From DASSKO01 sp035690425 (GTDB taxonomy: Bacteria > Actinomycetota > Actinomycetes > Propionibacteriales > Nocardioidaceae), in contig DASSKO010000109.1 in NCBI GenBank assembly GCA_035690425.1, forward strand, positions 12,931 to 76,930: 64,000 nt of DNA. The letters run 5' to 3'. How positions within the stretch are numbered: the stretch's first letter is position 1; the number at the start of each line of letters is the position of its first letter. This document shows positions 54,685 to 64,000 of the stretch, one piece after another. The notes under the pieces were generated by a model that was not told the origin of the DNA, searched no databases, and saw only the letters and a list, made by a program, of their open reading frames with translations. The translations under genes and the position numbers were made by a program.

Positions 54685-54911
54685 GCCGAGGTGCTGAAGG
54701 GAACCTGCCGCTCGCTGACCGCAGCGGCGGCGAACTCAAGGGCGGCGCGTACGTCTTCAGCCGACAACTGCGGATAGTCGCCCAGGATCTCCTCGACCGA
54801 CTGCCCCTGCGCGACAAGCCCGACGAGGGTTGCAACCGGGATGCGAGTGCCACGGATACACGGCACACCGCCCATGATGCGGTGGTCGGCAACGACGCGG
54901 GACTCGGGCAT
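54681..54911 (-). CDS. DUF433 family antitoxin
   Basis: 76 residues. The sequence VVADHRIMGGVPCIRGTRIPV is the DUF433 hallmark, and the helical C-terminal part LSAEDVRAALEFAAAAV would contact the toxin. The gene is intact and its stop overlaps the toxin ATG (ATGA). DUF433/DUF5615 pairs are regarded as toxin-antitoxin modules of the VapBC kind. ATG at 54911 is chosen to match family length. Confidence 0.82.
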   Translation of the reverse strand: MPESRVVADHRIMGGVPCIRGTRIPVATLVGLVAQGQSVEEILGDYPQLSAEDVRAALEFAAAAVSERQVPFSTSA

Positions 54912-55049
54912 GCACACAGTGTAGGGCCCAACCACCCTGCCTGGTGAACGACGACAGATCGGTCCGACCGCGCGGTCAACATCGCACGTAGACAGCACGG
55001 AGGCCGAACTCTGGATCGGAAAAGTGCCTCTGCCCTGCGAAAATAGAAG

Positions 55050-55122
55050 CTCCCGCGACTGGACTCGAACCAGTAACCCTCCGGTTAACAGCCGAATGCT
55101 CTGCCAATTGAGCTACGCGGGA
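55050..55122 (-). tRNA. tRNA-Asn (anticodon GTT)
   Basis: On the minus strand: acceptor TCCCGCG/CGCGGGA, D-arm GCTCAATTGGCAGAGC, anticodon loop CTGTTAA, T-arm GGTTCGAGTCC. CCA is not encoded. Confidence 0.93.
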
Positions 55123-55215
55123 CTGCGTCGGGCCGAAGCCCGGCGACCGGCATACACTAGCAAGCCGACGGCCGCAGGGCGAAACCCGGTCGGGCCAGCA
55201 ACCGGGCGAGCGTGC

Positions 55216-56014
<799 letters not shown>

Positions 56015-56028
<14 letters not shown>

Positions 56029-56671
56029 GGCGGATCTCCAGCTTTCGCATCAGGACGGACGTGGGATAGCTGGCGACGAGAAAGATCAGACCAGCGATAG
56101 TAAACGGTTCGAGGTACTGGAACTGCTGCGCCCCGTTCTGCCGGGCCACCGTGACCATCTCCTGCACACCGATCACGATGGCGAACGGCGTCTCCTTGAA
56201 CAGCGCGATGATCTGGTTGCCCATCGAGGGCAGCACCCGCCGGACCACCTGCGGCAGCACCACCGCCTGCCAGGTGCGGGTGGGCGACAACGACAGCGCC
56301 GTCGATGCCTCCCACTGCCCCTTGGGGATCGCCTCGATGCCGGCACGGTAGACCTCGGACATGTAAGCCGCGTAGTGGATGCCGAAGACGATCACCGCGC
56401 TCGTCAGGGCACTCAGCCGCACGCCGGCCTCCGGCAGCCCGAAGTAGACCAGGAACAGCTGCACCGGGATCGGCGTGCTCCGCACGAACTCGACGACCGA
56501 GTACGACGGCCAGGAGATGGCCTTGACCTGGGACCGCCGCCCCAGAGCGAGCATGAGCCCGAGCACGATCGCCACCGCGGCCGACGCGAAGGTCAGCAGC
56601 AGCGTGAACTTGAAGAAGGCCGCCAGGATCTCGGGGAAGATCTCTTGGGTGAACTCCCAGTCCCAGCTCAT
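56015..56671 (-). CDS. ehuD: Ectoine-type ABC transporter permease (EhuD-like)
   Basis: 218 residues with about five membrane segments. The start MSWDWEFTQEIFPEIL is like that of EhuD, and the EAA loop GIEAIPKGQWEASTALSLS contacts the ATPase. ATG at 56671 overlaps the stop of ehuC (ATGA). The second permease of the pair is ehuC. Confidence 0.82.
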
Positions 56672-57393
56672 TGCGGGCCACCTGCCCCGGCGCCGCCGCC
56701 GGGCGCGTGGACGACGGCTGCTGCCGGCTCCACGGTGATCCGGCCCCGGCCGACCTTGGTCGCAGCACGGCGCTCCCACAGCCGCATGACCCCGAGGAAC
56801 ACCTGGGCCACGATGAAGTAGATCACCAGCGCGATGGCAAAGGCGGGCAGGCTGCCGATGTCACGCCGAAGCTCCTGCACCTCGAAGGTGAGCTCGGTGA
56901 TCCCGAGCAGGAAGAGCAACGACGAGCCCTTCAGGATCTGCACCAGCAGGTTGCCGAACGGTGGGATCATCTCCGGGATAGCTTGCGGCAGGATGACCCG
57001 CCGCATGCGCTTCACGGGGTTGAGGCTGAGCGCCACCGTGGCTTCCCACTGGGCCTTCGGCACGGCGACGATGGCTCCGCGCACGACCTCCGAGCCGTAG
57101 GCCCCGAAGTTCAGCCCCAGCGCCACGGTGGCGGCTGCGAGCGGCTCCAGCCTGATGCCGAGGAACGGCAGCGCGAAGAAGATCCAGAACAGCTGCACCA
57201 CCAGCGACGTGCCGCGGAAGAACTCCACGATCGTGCGGGACACGCCGCGGATGACGGTGACGGGCGAGATCGCCATCAGCCCGAACACGAAGGAGATGAC
57301 CAAGGCCGCCACCGCACCCAACACCGTGTACATCACGGTGACGCCGAGGCCGCGCAGGAACAAGGGCGCGGCGTCGACGATCTCCTGCCACAC
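56668..57393 (-). CDS. ehuC: Ectoine-type ABC transporter permease (EhuC-like)
   Basis: 241 residues, five membrane segments and the EAA loop GAIVAVPKAQWEATVALSLN near residue 120. After residue about 215 it has a short Gly/Ala/Pro tail. It forms the channel together with ehuD. ATG at 57393 follows the substrate-binding gene by about 12 bases. Confidence 0.82.
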   Translation of the reverse strand: MWQEIVDAAPLFLRGLGVTVMYTVLGAVAALVISFVFGLMAISPVTVIRGVSRTIVEFFRGTSLVVQLFWIFFALPFLGIRLEPLAAATVALGLNFGAYGSEVVRGAIVAVPKAQWEATVALSLNPVKRMRRVILPQAIPEMIPPFGNLLVQILKGSSLLFLLGITELTFEVQELRRDIGSLPAFAIALVIYFIVAQVFLGVMRLWERRAATKVGRGRITVEPAAAVVHAPGGGAGAGGPQ

Positions 57394-57405
57394 GGGCGGT
57401 CCCGC

Positions 57406-58320
57406 TCAGCCCTTGCAGAGCTCTTCGGTGGTCAGGTCCTCCGGCGGCTTCTCGTCCTTGGTGAACCCGTAGTCCTCGACCAGTGAAAGCCAGGCGCCTT
57501 CTTCCTCCATGATCGCGTCCAGTTGCTCGTTGAACGCCTCCCGAAGCTCGTCGTCACCCTGCCGGAACACCGCTGCACCGGCACCGATCTGCTCCTCGCC
57601 GTCGATCACCGGGGTGAACGGCTCGGCCACCTCGACACCACTCGCGCCTTCGGCCAACGACCGCACCGAGATGCTGGTCAGCGACAGCGCGTCCGCACGC
57701 CCCGACTTCACCGCGTCGAGGCCGGACTGCTGGTCGCTGACGATCTGCAGCTGCTCATCCGGGACCCCCGCACTCTTCGCCTGGTCGACCTCGACGGCGC
57801 CGCTGAGCACCGCGAGCGTGGCGCCGGAGTCGATGATGGACTGGTAGTCGGTCAGGTTCTTGGGGTTGCCTTCCTGGACCAGAAACGCCGTGGGCACGAC
57901 GTACACGGGGTCGCTGAAGGCCGCCTGCTCACAGCGCTCGGGGGTGATGAACATCCCCGCGGTCACGACGTCCACCCGGCCGGCGTTGAGCGCCGGGATC
58001 AACGCGTTGAACTCGAATAGCTTGCCGTCCAGGCTGATGTCACCGATCCGGGAGAACACCTCGCCGTGGATGGCGGGCGCCTCACCGACGAGCTCACCGC
58101 CGTCGCGGTAGGCGTACGGCTCCTCGTTGGCGAACCCCACGGGGACCGAGCCGGCCTCCTTGATCGAGTCCAGCGTGCTGCCACCCTCACTCTCCGTGGC
58201 TCCGGTCTCGGGATCGGTCTGTGAGCAGGCGGCAAGCAGGCCGACGCTGACCACGAGACCACAGGCGACCCCAGAGCCTCTGAGCAGGCCGCGTCGCGAC
58301 CGGGCTGGATTGACGTCCAT
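57406..58320 (-). CDS. ehuB: Ectoine/hydroxyectoine-binding lipoprotein (EhuB-like)
   Basis: 304 residues. The N-terminus has two arginines (RSRRGLL) and a lipobox LLAACSQ with the lipidated cysteine near residue 32, so it may leave by Tat or Sec and be anchored outside. The ligand-binding fold has GFANEEPYAYRDGGELVGEA and DVVTAGMFITPERCEQAAFSD, which closely resemble EhuB. It would bind ectoine or hydroxyectoine as nutrients or osmoprotectants. Other polar compounds are possible. ATG at 58320. Confidence 0.82.
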   Translation of the reverse strand: MDVNPARSRRGLLRGSGVACGLVVSVGLLAACSQTDPETGATESEGGSTLDSIKEAGSVPVGFANEEPYAYRDGGELVGEAPAIHGEVFSRIGDISLDGKLFEFNALIPALNAGRVDVVTAGMFITPERCEQAAFSDPVYVVPTAFLVQEGNPKNLTDYQSIIDSGATLAVLSGAVEVDQAKSAGVPDEQLQIVSDQQSGLDAVKSGRADALSLTSISVRSLAEGASGVEVAEPFTPVIDGEEQIGAGAAVFRQGDDELREAFNEQLDAIMEEEGAWLSLVEDYGFTKDEKPPEDLTTEELCKG

Positions 58321-58425
58321 GGAGAACCCCTCTTTTTCCGAGTAATGACCGGGCCGGCGGCCGCGTGTTACGTGGGTGGTGCTTGTGCAGCACGCAGTCA
58401 GGGCCGCAGTCGTCGTACCTCTGTG

Positions 58426-58454
58426 AACCTACGGAGCGTGTAACACCATGTCAA
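58426..58454 (-). promoter_or_regulatory. Sigma-70-type promoter of the ehu operon
   Basis: On the minus strand TTGACA (58454-58449) and TAGGTT (58431-58426) are separated by 17 bases, and ehuB starts about 105 bases downstream. It is the best promoter match I found in this operon's leader. Two direct repeats lie just upstream of the -35 box. Confidence 0.6.
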
Positions 58455-58464
58455 AGACCCTTTC

Positions 58465-58490
58465 GATAACGATTCAGTGATAACGATTCA
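58465..58490. promoter_or_regulatory. Tandem GATAACGATTCA repeats upstream of the ehu promoter
   Basis: Two identical 12-bp copies (58465-58476 and 58479-58490) are placed 14 bases apart, 10-35 bases upstream of the ehu -35 box. Each has a weak TGA...TCA dyad like operators of LacI-type regulators, although no such regulator is adjacent. Confidence 0.5.
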
Positions 58491-59027
58491 AGCATCCCCG
58501 ACCTCCGCCCGTGCGCGTGCAAGCCCGTGCTCCGCGGCCGCGACCACCCGCGGTGACGTCTCGTCGAGATGGCGGTCGACGACCACCGACCACCTCAGCG
58601 GACCGTCGCTGTGTGGCGCGCGTCGCGCTACCACGGTGATGCCGCGTTTGCCTTGCACAGGGACAAAGTTGCTGATCACGACCGAGGCCGTGATCCGCTC
58701 GCGCACCAGTTGCAGCAGCCGTCCGTGGTCCTGCAACGCAGCGCGGTGGATGGGCTTCGCAGCGCCGAAGTCGGCCAGCTCGACGACCTCGAGGTGTTCC
58801 GCGTCGTTGTCCCACTCCGCCCGCTCGACGGTCTCCCAGGGCAGTCGCCGACAGTCACCCTCGGTGCATATGTGCAACGCGCGGTGAGTGCCGACGTACC
58901 AGAGGCTCTCGCCGTCGCTCGCCCACGCGAGCGGTCGCTCACCCGCCTCCAGGCTCAACCGCAGACCAGCCGGAAGGACAGGGGTACGGCGGGACCGGCG
59001 TCGCAGTGCCCGAAGGGGATTCAGCAC
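58488..59027 (-). CDS. Conserved actinobacterial hypothetical protein
   Basis: 179 residues. Beta-rich, with GERPLAWASDGESLWYVGTHRAL and LPWETVERAEWDNDAEHLEVVE, resembling a PH-like or small propeller-like domain with regularly spaced aromatic residues. No catalytic signature is seen. ATG at 59027. It lies between the ehu operon and the sigma factor gene on the same strand. Function unknown. Confidence 0.68.
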   Translation of the reverse strand: MLNPLRALRRRSRRTPVLPAGLRLSLEAGERPLAWASDGESLWYVGTHRALHICTEGDCRRLPWETVERAEWDNDAEHLEVVELADFGAAKPIHRAALQDHGRLLQLVRERITASVVISNFVPVQGKRGITVVARRAPHSDGPLRWSVVVDRHLDETSPRVVAAAEHGLARARAEVGDA

Positions 59028-59066
59028 CCCACCATCGTCCCAGACCCGGCCGGCCGCGGAGCCGCC

Positions 59067-60071
59067 TCAGCGCAGATAGTCCACCAGGTTGGAGTTGCGC
59101 GGGTCGCGGCGCAGCTTGTCGAGTGCCTTGACCTCGATTTGGCGCACCCGCTCGCGGGTGACGCCGAATATCTCACCGAGCTGCTCCAGCGTGCGGGGGC
59201 GGCCGTCGACCAGGCCGAAGCGCAGACTGAGGACGTTGCGCTCGCGTTCGGTGAGACAGGCCAACGCGGCCTCGACGTCGCCCCGCACAAGTTGGGTCGA
59301 CACGCTGTCCAGCACACTCATCGCGTCGTCGTCACTGACAACGTCGCCCAGCACGGCGTCCGCGGAGTCGCCGACCGCGCTGTCGAGCGAGACGGGGTCG
59401 ACCGACCACGACAGCAGCTCCCGGGTGCGGGGCACGCTCGCGTGCAGCGCCTCGGCGATCTCCAGGACCGTCGGCGGACGGCCGAGCTGCTGGAACAACG
59501 CTCGCTCCAGGCGTACCGCGCGCTGGACCTCCTCGACCACGTGCACGGGGATGCGGATGGTGCGTCCCTGGTCGGCGATCGCGCGGGAGATCGACTGCCG
59601 GATCCACCAGGTCGCGTAGGTGGAGAATTTGAACCCGCGCGCGAAGTCGAACTTCTCGACCGCCCGCATCAAGCCGATGTTGCCCTCCTGCACCAGGTCG
59701 AGCAGCGACAGCCCGTGGCCCGCGTAGCGCTTGGCCATCGCGACCACCAGCCGCAGGTTGGACCGGATCAGCGTCTGGTGTGCCTCCTGCCCGAGCAGCA
59801 CGAGCAGGCCGAGGTCGTCGACGTCGTCGGGGTGGCAGCCCTGCTCCAGCGCGTCGGCGGCCAACACGCCCACCTCGATCGCCCTGGCGACCTCGACCTC
59901 CTGCGCCGCGGTCAGCAGCGGGATGCGCCCGATCTCGTGCAAGTAGACCCGCATCAGGTCGGCCGACGGCAGCAGGCCAGGCGGGCCACCGTGCGGCGAG
60001 GTGCGCTGCCGGAGCAGGTCCGGGGCGCGCTCGACGATCAGCGTGGTGTGGCTCTCTGTCGTCGTGGTCAC
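59067..60071 (-). CDS. RNA polymerase sigma factor, group 2 (SigB/Hrd-like)
   Basis: 334 residues. Region 1.2 is near residues 36-68 ([20 protein letters not shown]), region 2 reads [24 protein letters not shown] and [21 protein letters not shown], and region 4 near the end is [20 protein letters not shown]. Region 1.1 is absent, so it is a non-essential, stress or stationary-phase sigma of the Hrd/SigB group rather than the main factor. ATG at 60071. No anti-sigma gene is seen beside it. Confidence 0.88.
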   Translation of the reverse strand: MTTTTESHTTLIVERAPDLLRQRTSPHGGPPGLLPSADLMRVYLHEIGRIPLLTAAQEVEVARAIEVGVLAADALEQGCHPDDVDDLGLLVLLGQEAHQTLIRSNLRLVVAMAKRYAGHGLSLLDLVQEGNIGLMRAVEKFDFARGFKFSTYATWWIRQSISRAIADQGRTIRIPVHVVEEVQRAVRLERALFQQLGRPPTVLEIAEALHASVPRTRELLSWSVDPVSLDSAVGDSADAVLGDVVSDDDAMSVLDSVSTQLVRGDVEAALACLTERERNVLSLRFGLVDGRPRTLEQLGEIFGVTRERVRQIEVKALDKLRRDPRNSNLVDYLR

Positions 60072-60219
60072 CCCGGGCCCTCCGCCCCCTGGTAGTGCAT
60101 CCCCTCCATCAGTGTGGACGGGCGGGAGCGGACGGCGCCGCCGAATTACCCAGGCCCAAACCGGGAGGAATACCGACCAATGCCGTGAATCGGGCGCGCG
60201 GCAGGCAAAATCTCGACCG

Positions 60220-63057
60220 CTACAGGCCGCCGCCGATCGCTCTCTCGCGCAACGACCTGCGGTGCTGCTCCAGCGCGACGAGCTCGCCGAACATCTTGTT
60301 GTAGGCGGACTGCTCCTCCACCGGGTTGGTGCGCTGCAGCCGGGACTTCACCTGCTCGATGCGGCGCAGCGCGGTCACCTCCTGCAACCGCGCGAGCAGC
60401 GAGTCGGCCAGCCGTCGGTCCGGCGGACCGCTGATCCGCAGCGGCTCGACGGCCAGCGCCGCGAGGGCCGACTGCGCGAACTCATCCTCGGCGTGCTCGC
60501 GCAGGCGGCTGACCCACTCACCGGACGCAGCCGCTGCGGTCCCGCCGACCGACTGCACGGCGCGGCGCACCCCCGCGAAGGTGGGATGGGTGAAGTCGTC
60601 GTCACCGAGCTCGGTGAACTCCTCGCCCACCAGCTCTGGATGCTGGACCACCAGCTGCAACGCCTCGCGCTCCGCGGCGAACCGTGGCTCGCGCGGGTCC
60701 GGCCGGGTGGGCCGGGCCGGGCCGGTCTCCTCGGTCGCGGGTACGCCGGGACGGGCCGCCCGCTGCTCGGACGGGCGGCGCGACGCGGCCCGTCGGACCT
60801 CCGCGCGGACCTCGTCGACATCGAGGCCGACCATGCCCGCCAGCTCGCGGGCAAAGGCGTCGATCTTGGAGCGGTCGCGCACGCTGGCCACCAGGCCGGC
60901 GGCGGACCGCATCGCGTCGACCCGCGAGTCGGCCCGGTCGAGGTCATAGCGCTCGAGCACGTTCTTCAGCACGAAGCGGTACAGCGGGACCCGGCGGGCG
61001 ACCAGCTCACGCACCTCCGCGTCGCCCTTGTTGATCCGCACATCACACGGGTCGAGACCCTCCGGCTCGACCGCGACGTAGGTCTGGGCGACGAACTGCT
61101 GGTCACCCTGGAAGGCGCGCAGCGCCGCCCGCTGACCGGCCTCGTCGCCGTCGAAGGTGAAGATGACCTCGCCACGGAACTGCTCGTGGTCGAGCAGCAG
61201 CCGGCGCAGCACCCGCCCGTGGTCCTCACCGAAGGCCGTGCCACAGGTGGCTACCGCGGTCTCGACGCCGGAGAGGTGGCAGGCCATCACGTCGGTGTAG
61301 CCCTCGACCACCACCGCCTGTTTGCGCCGGGCGATCTCGCGGCGCGCCAGGTCGACGCCGTAGAGCAGGTGGCTCTTCTTGTAGATGGGCGTCTCTGGCG
61401 TGTTGAGGTACTTGGCTTCGATGCGGTCGTCGTCGAACAGTCGCCGGGCGCCGAACCCGACGACCTCTCCGCTCACCTCCCTGATCGGCCACAGCAGCCG
61501 CCCGCGGAAACGGTCGTAGGGTCCGCGCCCGGACTGACCGACCAGACCGGCCGTGACCAGCTCCTCGTCGCGCAGGCCACGCTGCCGCAGGTGCTTGTAG
61601 AGCGCGTCTCCGGCGCGCGGCGCGAATCCGACGCCGAACTGCTCGGCGGCGGCCCTGTCGAAGCCGCGCTCGGACAGGAACTGCCGGGCCACCTTCGCGT
61701 CGGGTGAGTCGAACAGCTGGGAGACGTAGAACTCGGCTGCCAGCTTGTGCGCCTCGAGCAGCCGGGGTCGCTGGGAGGCGTCGCGGCGCGGCGCACCCGG
61801 GGCATCGGCATCGCTGTAACGCAGCTGGACGCCGTAGCGACCGGCCAGCCGCTCGACGGTGTCGACGAAGGTCAGCCCCTCGACCCTCATCACGAAGTCG
61901 AAGACGTCTCCGCCTTCACCGCAACCGAAGCAATTCCCGGTCAGAATGTTGTCGGCGAGAGTAAAGGCATGGCCGTCTTCGACCTCCGCGCAGAAGACCT
62001 CCTCATATCTGTCCGTTGGCTCAACCGACTGCACGATCCAGCCACGTCGAGTGAAACTCTTTCGTGCCTCGACGAATCGACGGCGATGCTCGTTGATGAG
62101 GAAGAAGTCCTCGTTGAGGTCATCGTTGACGAGATGGACGCGATAGAGAGACGAGAGTTCTCTGCCCTCGAAACCGGGCCGACGCTGTTCGGTAATGCCG
62201 AATGTGGCAATCCCCAGGCGCGTGCACAACAGCCGGACGAATTCCAGGTTGCTGCGCACGGAGGAATTAAGGATGACGGTTCCATCGCTCGCGACGCATC
62301 CGTCGGCAGCAAAGTAGCCGGCTAGCCACCCATAGAGATAGGAAGTCGACTCGTCGATGTCAGGGAGCGACTTGAAGAACTTGGGCAGATGGTGGACCAG
62401 GAGGTTCTGTTCGTCCCTGGATGTCACCATGCTGATGGGAAACCATTTCAACATTGCCAAGTCTTTGGGCGGACACAGCAGCGCCATCGCGCCGTTGCCG
62501 CTCAACGTCCCATCGCCATACGTGAAACCGTGAGCGACCCCAAACGGCGACGGAGTGGTCCGACTGACCCGGTTCCTCGGATATACGAACGCGAGCCGGT
62601 GTCCCTGGCGCAAGTCGCGAGTCAACACCACACGCCGCTTGGCTCCTGCCTTGCCAGACCGGACAAACCACCGGTGCTCGTCCGTCGCGAATATTTCCTT
62701 CACCTGACGATTTCGCGTCGCGGTGATCTTGAAGAGGCGCTGTCGGCCATAGGAGCGAAATGGCGCCTCGACCCAACTGTTGTGTGCGCTCAACACACGG
62801 TGGATGCCGGGCACCAACTCGCGGATCGGCCGAATGCCATTCCACGTGATGACCTCAGTCTCACCAGCAAGGCAGTGGTAAAAGCTTCTACTAGGTGTCA
62901 CATGGAACGACGGACTCTTCTCGTCGTGGAACGGGCACAGGCCCTTCATCGACCCGCCGCCTGCGTTGCGCAGCGTGACGTGCTGGGAGACCACCTCGTC
63001 GATCCGCGCGCGCTCACGGACCAGCGTGATGTCTTCATCCTTGATTCGGCCAGCCAC
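60220..63057 (-). CDS. dnaG: DNA primase containing an intein
   Basis: 945 residues as translated; removing the 314-residue intein leaves 631, the normal DnaG length. The zinc-binding domain begins [11 protein letters not shown] (ligands Cys41 and His44) and continues SFYH / CFGCGEGGD after splicing, supplying the other two cysteines. The TOPRIM domain has [11 protein letters not shown] and [14 protein letters not shown]. The enzyme makes RNA primers for replication. ATG at 63057. The intein lies between His61 and the third zinc ligand, so no functional zinc domain exists until splicing. Confidence 0.92.
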   Translation of the reverse strand: MAGRIKDEDITLVRERARIDEVVSQHVTLRNAGGGSMKGLCPFHDEKSPSFHVTPSRSFYHCLAGETEVITWNGIRPIRELVPGIHRVLSAHNSWVEAPFRSYGRQRLFKITATRNRQVKEIFATDEHRWFVRSGKAGAKRRVVLTRDLRQGHRLAFVYPRNRVSRTTPSPFGVAHGFTYGDGTLSGNGAMALLCPPKDLAMLKWFPISMVTSRDEQNLLVHHLPKFFKSLPDIDESTSYLYGWLAGYFAADGCVASDGTVILNSSVRSNLEFVRLLCTRLGIATFGITEQRRPGFEGRELSSLYRVHLVNDDLNEDFFLINEHRRRFVEARKSFTRRGWIVQSVEPTDRYEEVFCAEVEDGHAFTLADNILTGNCFGCGEGGDVFDFVMRVEGLTFVDTVERLAGRYGVQLRYSDADAPGAPRRDASQRPRLLEAHKLAAEFYVSQLFDSPDAKVARQFLSERGFDRAAAEQFGVGFAPRAGDALYKHLRQRGLRDEELVTAGLVGQSGRGPYDRFRGRLLWPIREVSGEVVGFGARRLFDDDRIEAKYLNTPETPIYKKSHLLYGVDLARREIARRKQAVVVEGYTDVMACHLSGVETAVATCGTAFGEDHGRVLRRLLLDHEQFRGEVIFTFDGDEAGQRAALRAFQGDQQFVAQTYVAVEPEGLDPCDVRINKGDAEVRELVARRVPLYRFVLKNVLERYDLDRADSRVDAMRSAAGLVASVRDRSKIDAFARELAGMVGLDVDEVRAEVRRAASRRPSEQRAARPGVPATEETGPARPTRPDPREPRFAAEREALQLVVQHPELVGEEFTELGDDDFTHPTFAGVRRAVQSVGGTAAAASGEWVSRLREHAEDEFAQSALAALAVEPLRISGPPDRRLADSLLARLQEVTALRRIEQVKSRLQRTNPVEEQSAYNKMFGELVALEQHRRSLRERAIGGGL
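61933..62874 (-). mobile_element. LAGLIDADG intein in DnaG
   Basis: 314 residues beginning [11 protein letters not shown] (block A, Cys1) with ATDEHRWFV as block B and ending [18 protein letters not shown], then ILTGN (blocks F and G). The C-extein starts with Cys. The terminal dipeptide is Gly-Asn instead of the usual His-Asn, as in a minority of active inteins. The centre has two LAGLIDADG-type motifs, [10 protein letters not shown] near residue 115 and [14 protein letters not shown] near residue 181, so the homing endonuclease looks intact. G+C and codon use are visibly lower than in the flanking exteins, indicating transfer. Confidence 0.93.
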
Positions 63058-63116
63058 GCGGGGAGTCTACGACCCGCCACCGACACCGTTCCGGCTCGGG
63101 CGAGCCTGGCGCGGAC

Positions 63117-64000
63117 CTACCGGGTGACCTGGTCGAGCGGCACCTCGGGGTCCGCCAGCTTGTCGGGGTCGGCCTGCGCGCTGCCCCGGATGAGGTCCTG
63201 CACCGCGTCGATCGTGTCCCACACGTTCATGTGCATGCCGGCGACGACGAACCCGTCGGTCAGCCAGAACGCCATGAACTCGAAGGCACCGACGTCTCCC
63301 CGCAGCACCACGCGGTCGTAGGGCCGCTCCCGAGTCCAGTGCCCGGCGAACTCCATGCCGGCGTCGTACTGGTCGGACCAGAAGAACGGCACCACGTCGT
63401 GCACCACCGGCTGGTCGAGCATCGAGCGCGCGACCGTGATGCCGCCGTCGTGCGCGTTGGCCCAGTGCTCGACCCGCAGTCGGTACCCGAGCAGCGGGTT
63501 GAAGGAGTTCGCCACGTCACCGGCCGCGAACACGTCGGGGTCGCTGGACTGCAGCCGCTCGTTGCACACCACGCCGTTGTCGACGTCGAGACCCGCCGCC
63601 GCGGCAAGCGCCACGTCTGGCTGCACCCCTACCCCGACGATGACGAGGTCGGCGTCGAGGGTCTGCCCAGCCGAGGTGACCACGCCGGAGACCCGGCCGT
63701 CACCGCGGATCCGCTCGACCGTCTCGCCGAAGCGGAACACGACACCGTGCCCGGTGTGCAGGTCGGCGTACACCTGGCCGACCTCTGCGCCGAGCGGGCC
63801 GACCAAGGCGGTCTCCTGCGGCTCGATGACGCTCACCTCACAGCCGGCCACCCGGGCCGCGGCGGCGCACTCCAGCCCGATCCAGCCGGCCCCGACCACG
63901 ACCACCCGTGGCCGTTCCACGAACCGGTCGTGCAGCTGCTGGGAGTCGGTCAACGTCCGCAGGTAGTGCACTCCCGTCAAGTCCGCACCGGGTTCGTCGA
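63117..64000 (-). CDS. FAD/NAD-dependent oxidoreductase, partial (ferredoxin reductase type)
   Basis: About 294 residues are visible; the N-terminus lies beyond the right edge. The NAD-binding motif VVVVGAGWIGLECAAAARVAG and the FAD region VFAAGDVANSFNPLLGYRLRVEHWANA are typical of ferredoxin reductases of oxygenase systems and related rubredoxin reductases. The C-terminal domain of about 85 residues is of the matching reductase type. Its redox partner is not in the window. It is separated from dnaG by about 60 bases on the same strand. Confidence 0.85.
   Translation of the reverse strand, partial: DEPGADLTGVHYLRTLTDSQQLHDRFVERPRVVVVGAGWIGLECAAAARVAGCEVSVIEPQETALVGPLGAEVGQVYADLHTGHGVVFRFGETVERIRGDGRVSGVVTSAGQTLDADLVIVGVGVQPDVALAAAAGLDVDNGVVCNERLQSSDPDVFAAGDVANSFNPLLGYRLRVEHWANAHDGGITVARSMLDQPVVHDVVPFFWSDQYDAGMEFAGHWTRERPYDRVVLRGDVGAFEFMAFWLTDGFVVAGMHMNVWDTIDAVQDLIRGSAQADPDKLADPEVPLDQVTR

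Noticed and set aside
60072..60219. Small gene between the sigma factor and dnaG
   Set aside because: Short frames only, no ribosome site, arginine-rich composition.

Overview
The window is a chromosomal segment of a high-G+C Actinobacterium. The gene content fits the order Propionibacteriales, most likely a Nocardioidaceae-type soil or marine organism. Pointers are GlnE next to a GlnA2-type glutamine synthetase, homodimeric AceE, a FasR-fabD-fabH-acpP-fabF-accD fatty acid operon followed by a DUF3145 gene, a bifunctional RNase H/acid phosphatase, DUF3052, and many GTG starts with tightly overlapping genes. The genus assignment is inference.

Layout. 1-5029: a partial C39-type secreted protein, thioredoxin, an alpha/beta hydrolase and a translationally coupled lipid-modification operon (FAD oxidoreductase, DUF1365, CFA-synthase-like methyltransferase). 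5070-10494: nitrogen control (glnE, a class I glutamine amidotransferase, glnA2). 10514-13652: a decayed tyrosine integrase, a small secreted protein, hypothetical genes and an epimerase. 13675-18328: housekeeping (nadE, panB, map, TPR protein, YtrA-type GntR regulator). 18474-20084: a CHAP amidase with Ig-like repeats. 20113-20549: RNase P RNA. 20738-26092: RNB nuclease, YaaA and a chain of three coupled genes (Nif3-like, zinc-ribbon coiled coil, RNase H/phosphatase). 26112-30171: methyltransferase, ketopantoate reductase, NhaA and a membrane protein. 30299-34347: an accessory stretch with VOC proteins, an arsenic cluster (arsI, arsR, acr3, broken arsC) and a MazEF-type toxin-antitoxin pair, followed by tRNA-Val. 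34906-41548: AhpE-type peroxiredoxin, a degenerate AMP-binding protein, DUF3052, aceE and a PHP protein. 41674-48847: the fatty acid synthesis operon and its PucR/FasR-type regulator. 49077-55122: PIG-L deacetylase, VOC protein, LysR regulator, secreted propeller-like protein, tRNAs CAT and Asn, and a frameshifted DUF433/DUF5615 toxin-antitoxin pair. 55216-58320: an ectoine-type ABC transporter (ehuBCDA). 58488-64000: a hypothetical protein, a group 2 sigma factor, dnaG carrying an intein, and a partial FAD/NAD reductase.

The most notable points are: a 314-residue LAGLIDADG intein that splits DnaG exactly at a zinc-ligand cysteine; an in-frame UAG in the middle of the fatty-acid-operon carboxyltransferase gene (accD); a FabD fused to a biotinyl/lipoyl-like domain that lacks the modified lysine; an acyl-CoA synthetase relative that has lost its P-loop signature and C-terminal domain; a strong CTG start; a 38-bp inverted repeat downstream of glnA2; and several decayed accessory genes (integrase, arsC, DUF5615 toxin). 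All positions come from reading the sequence. Functional names rest on motif recognition without database searches.
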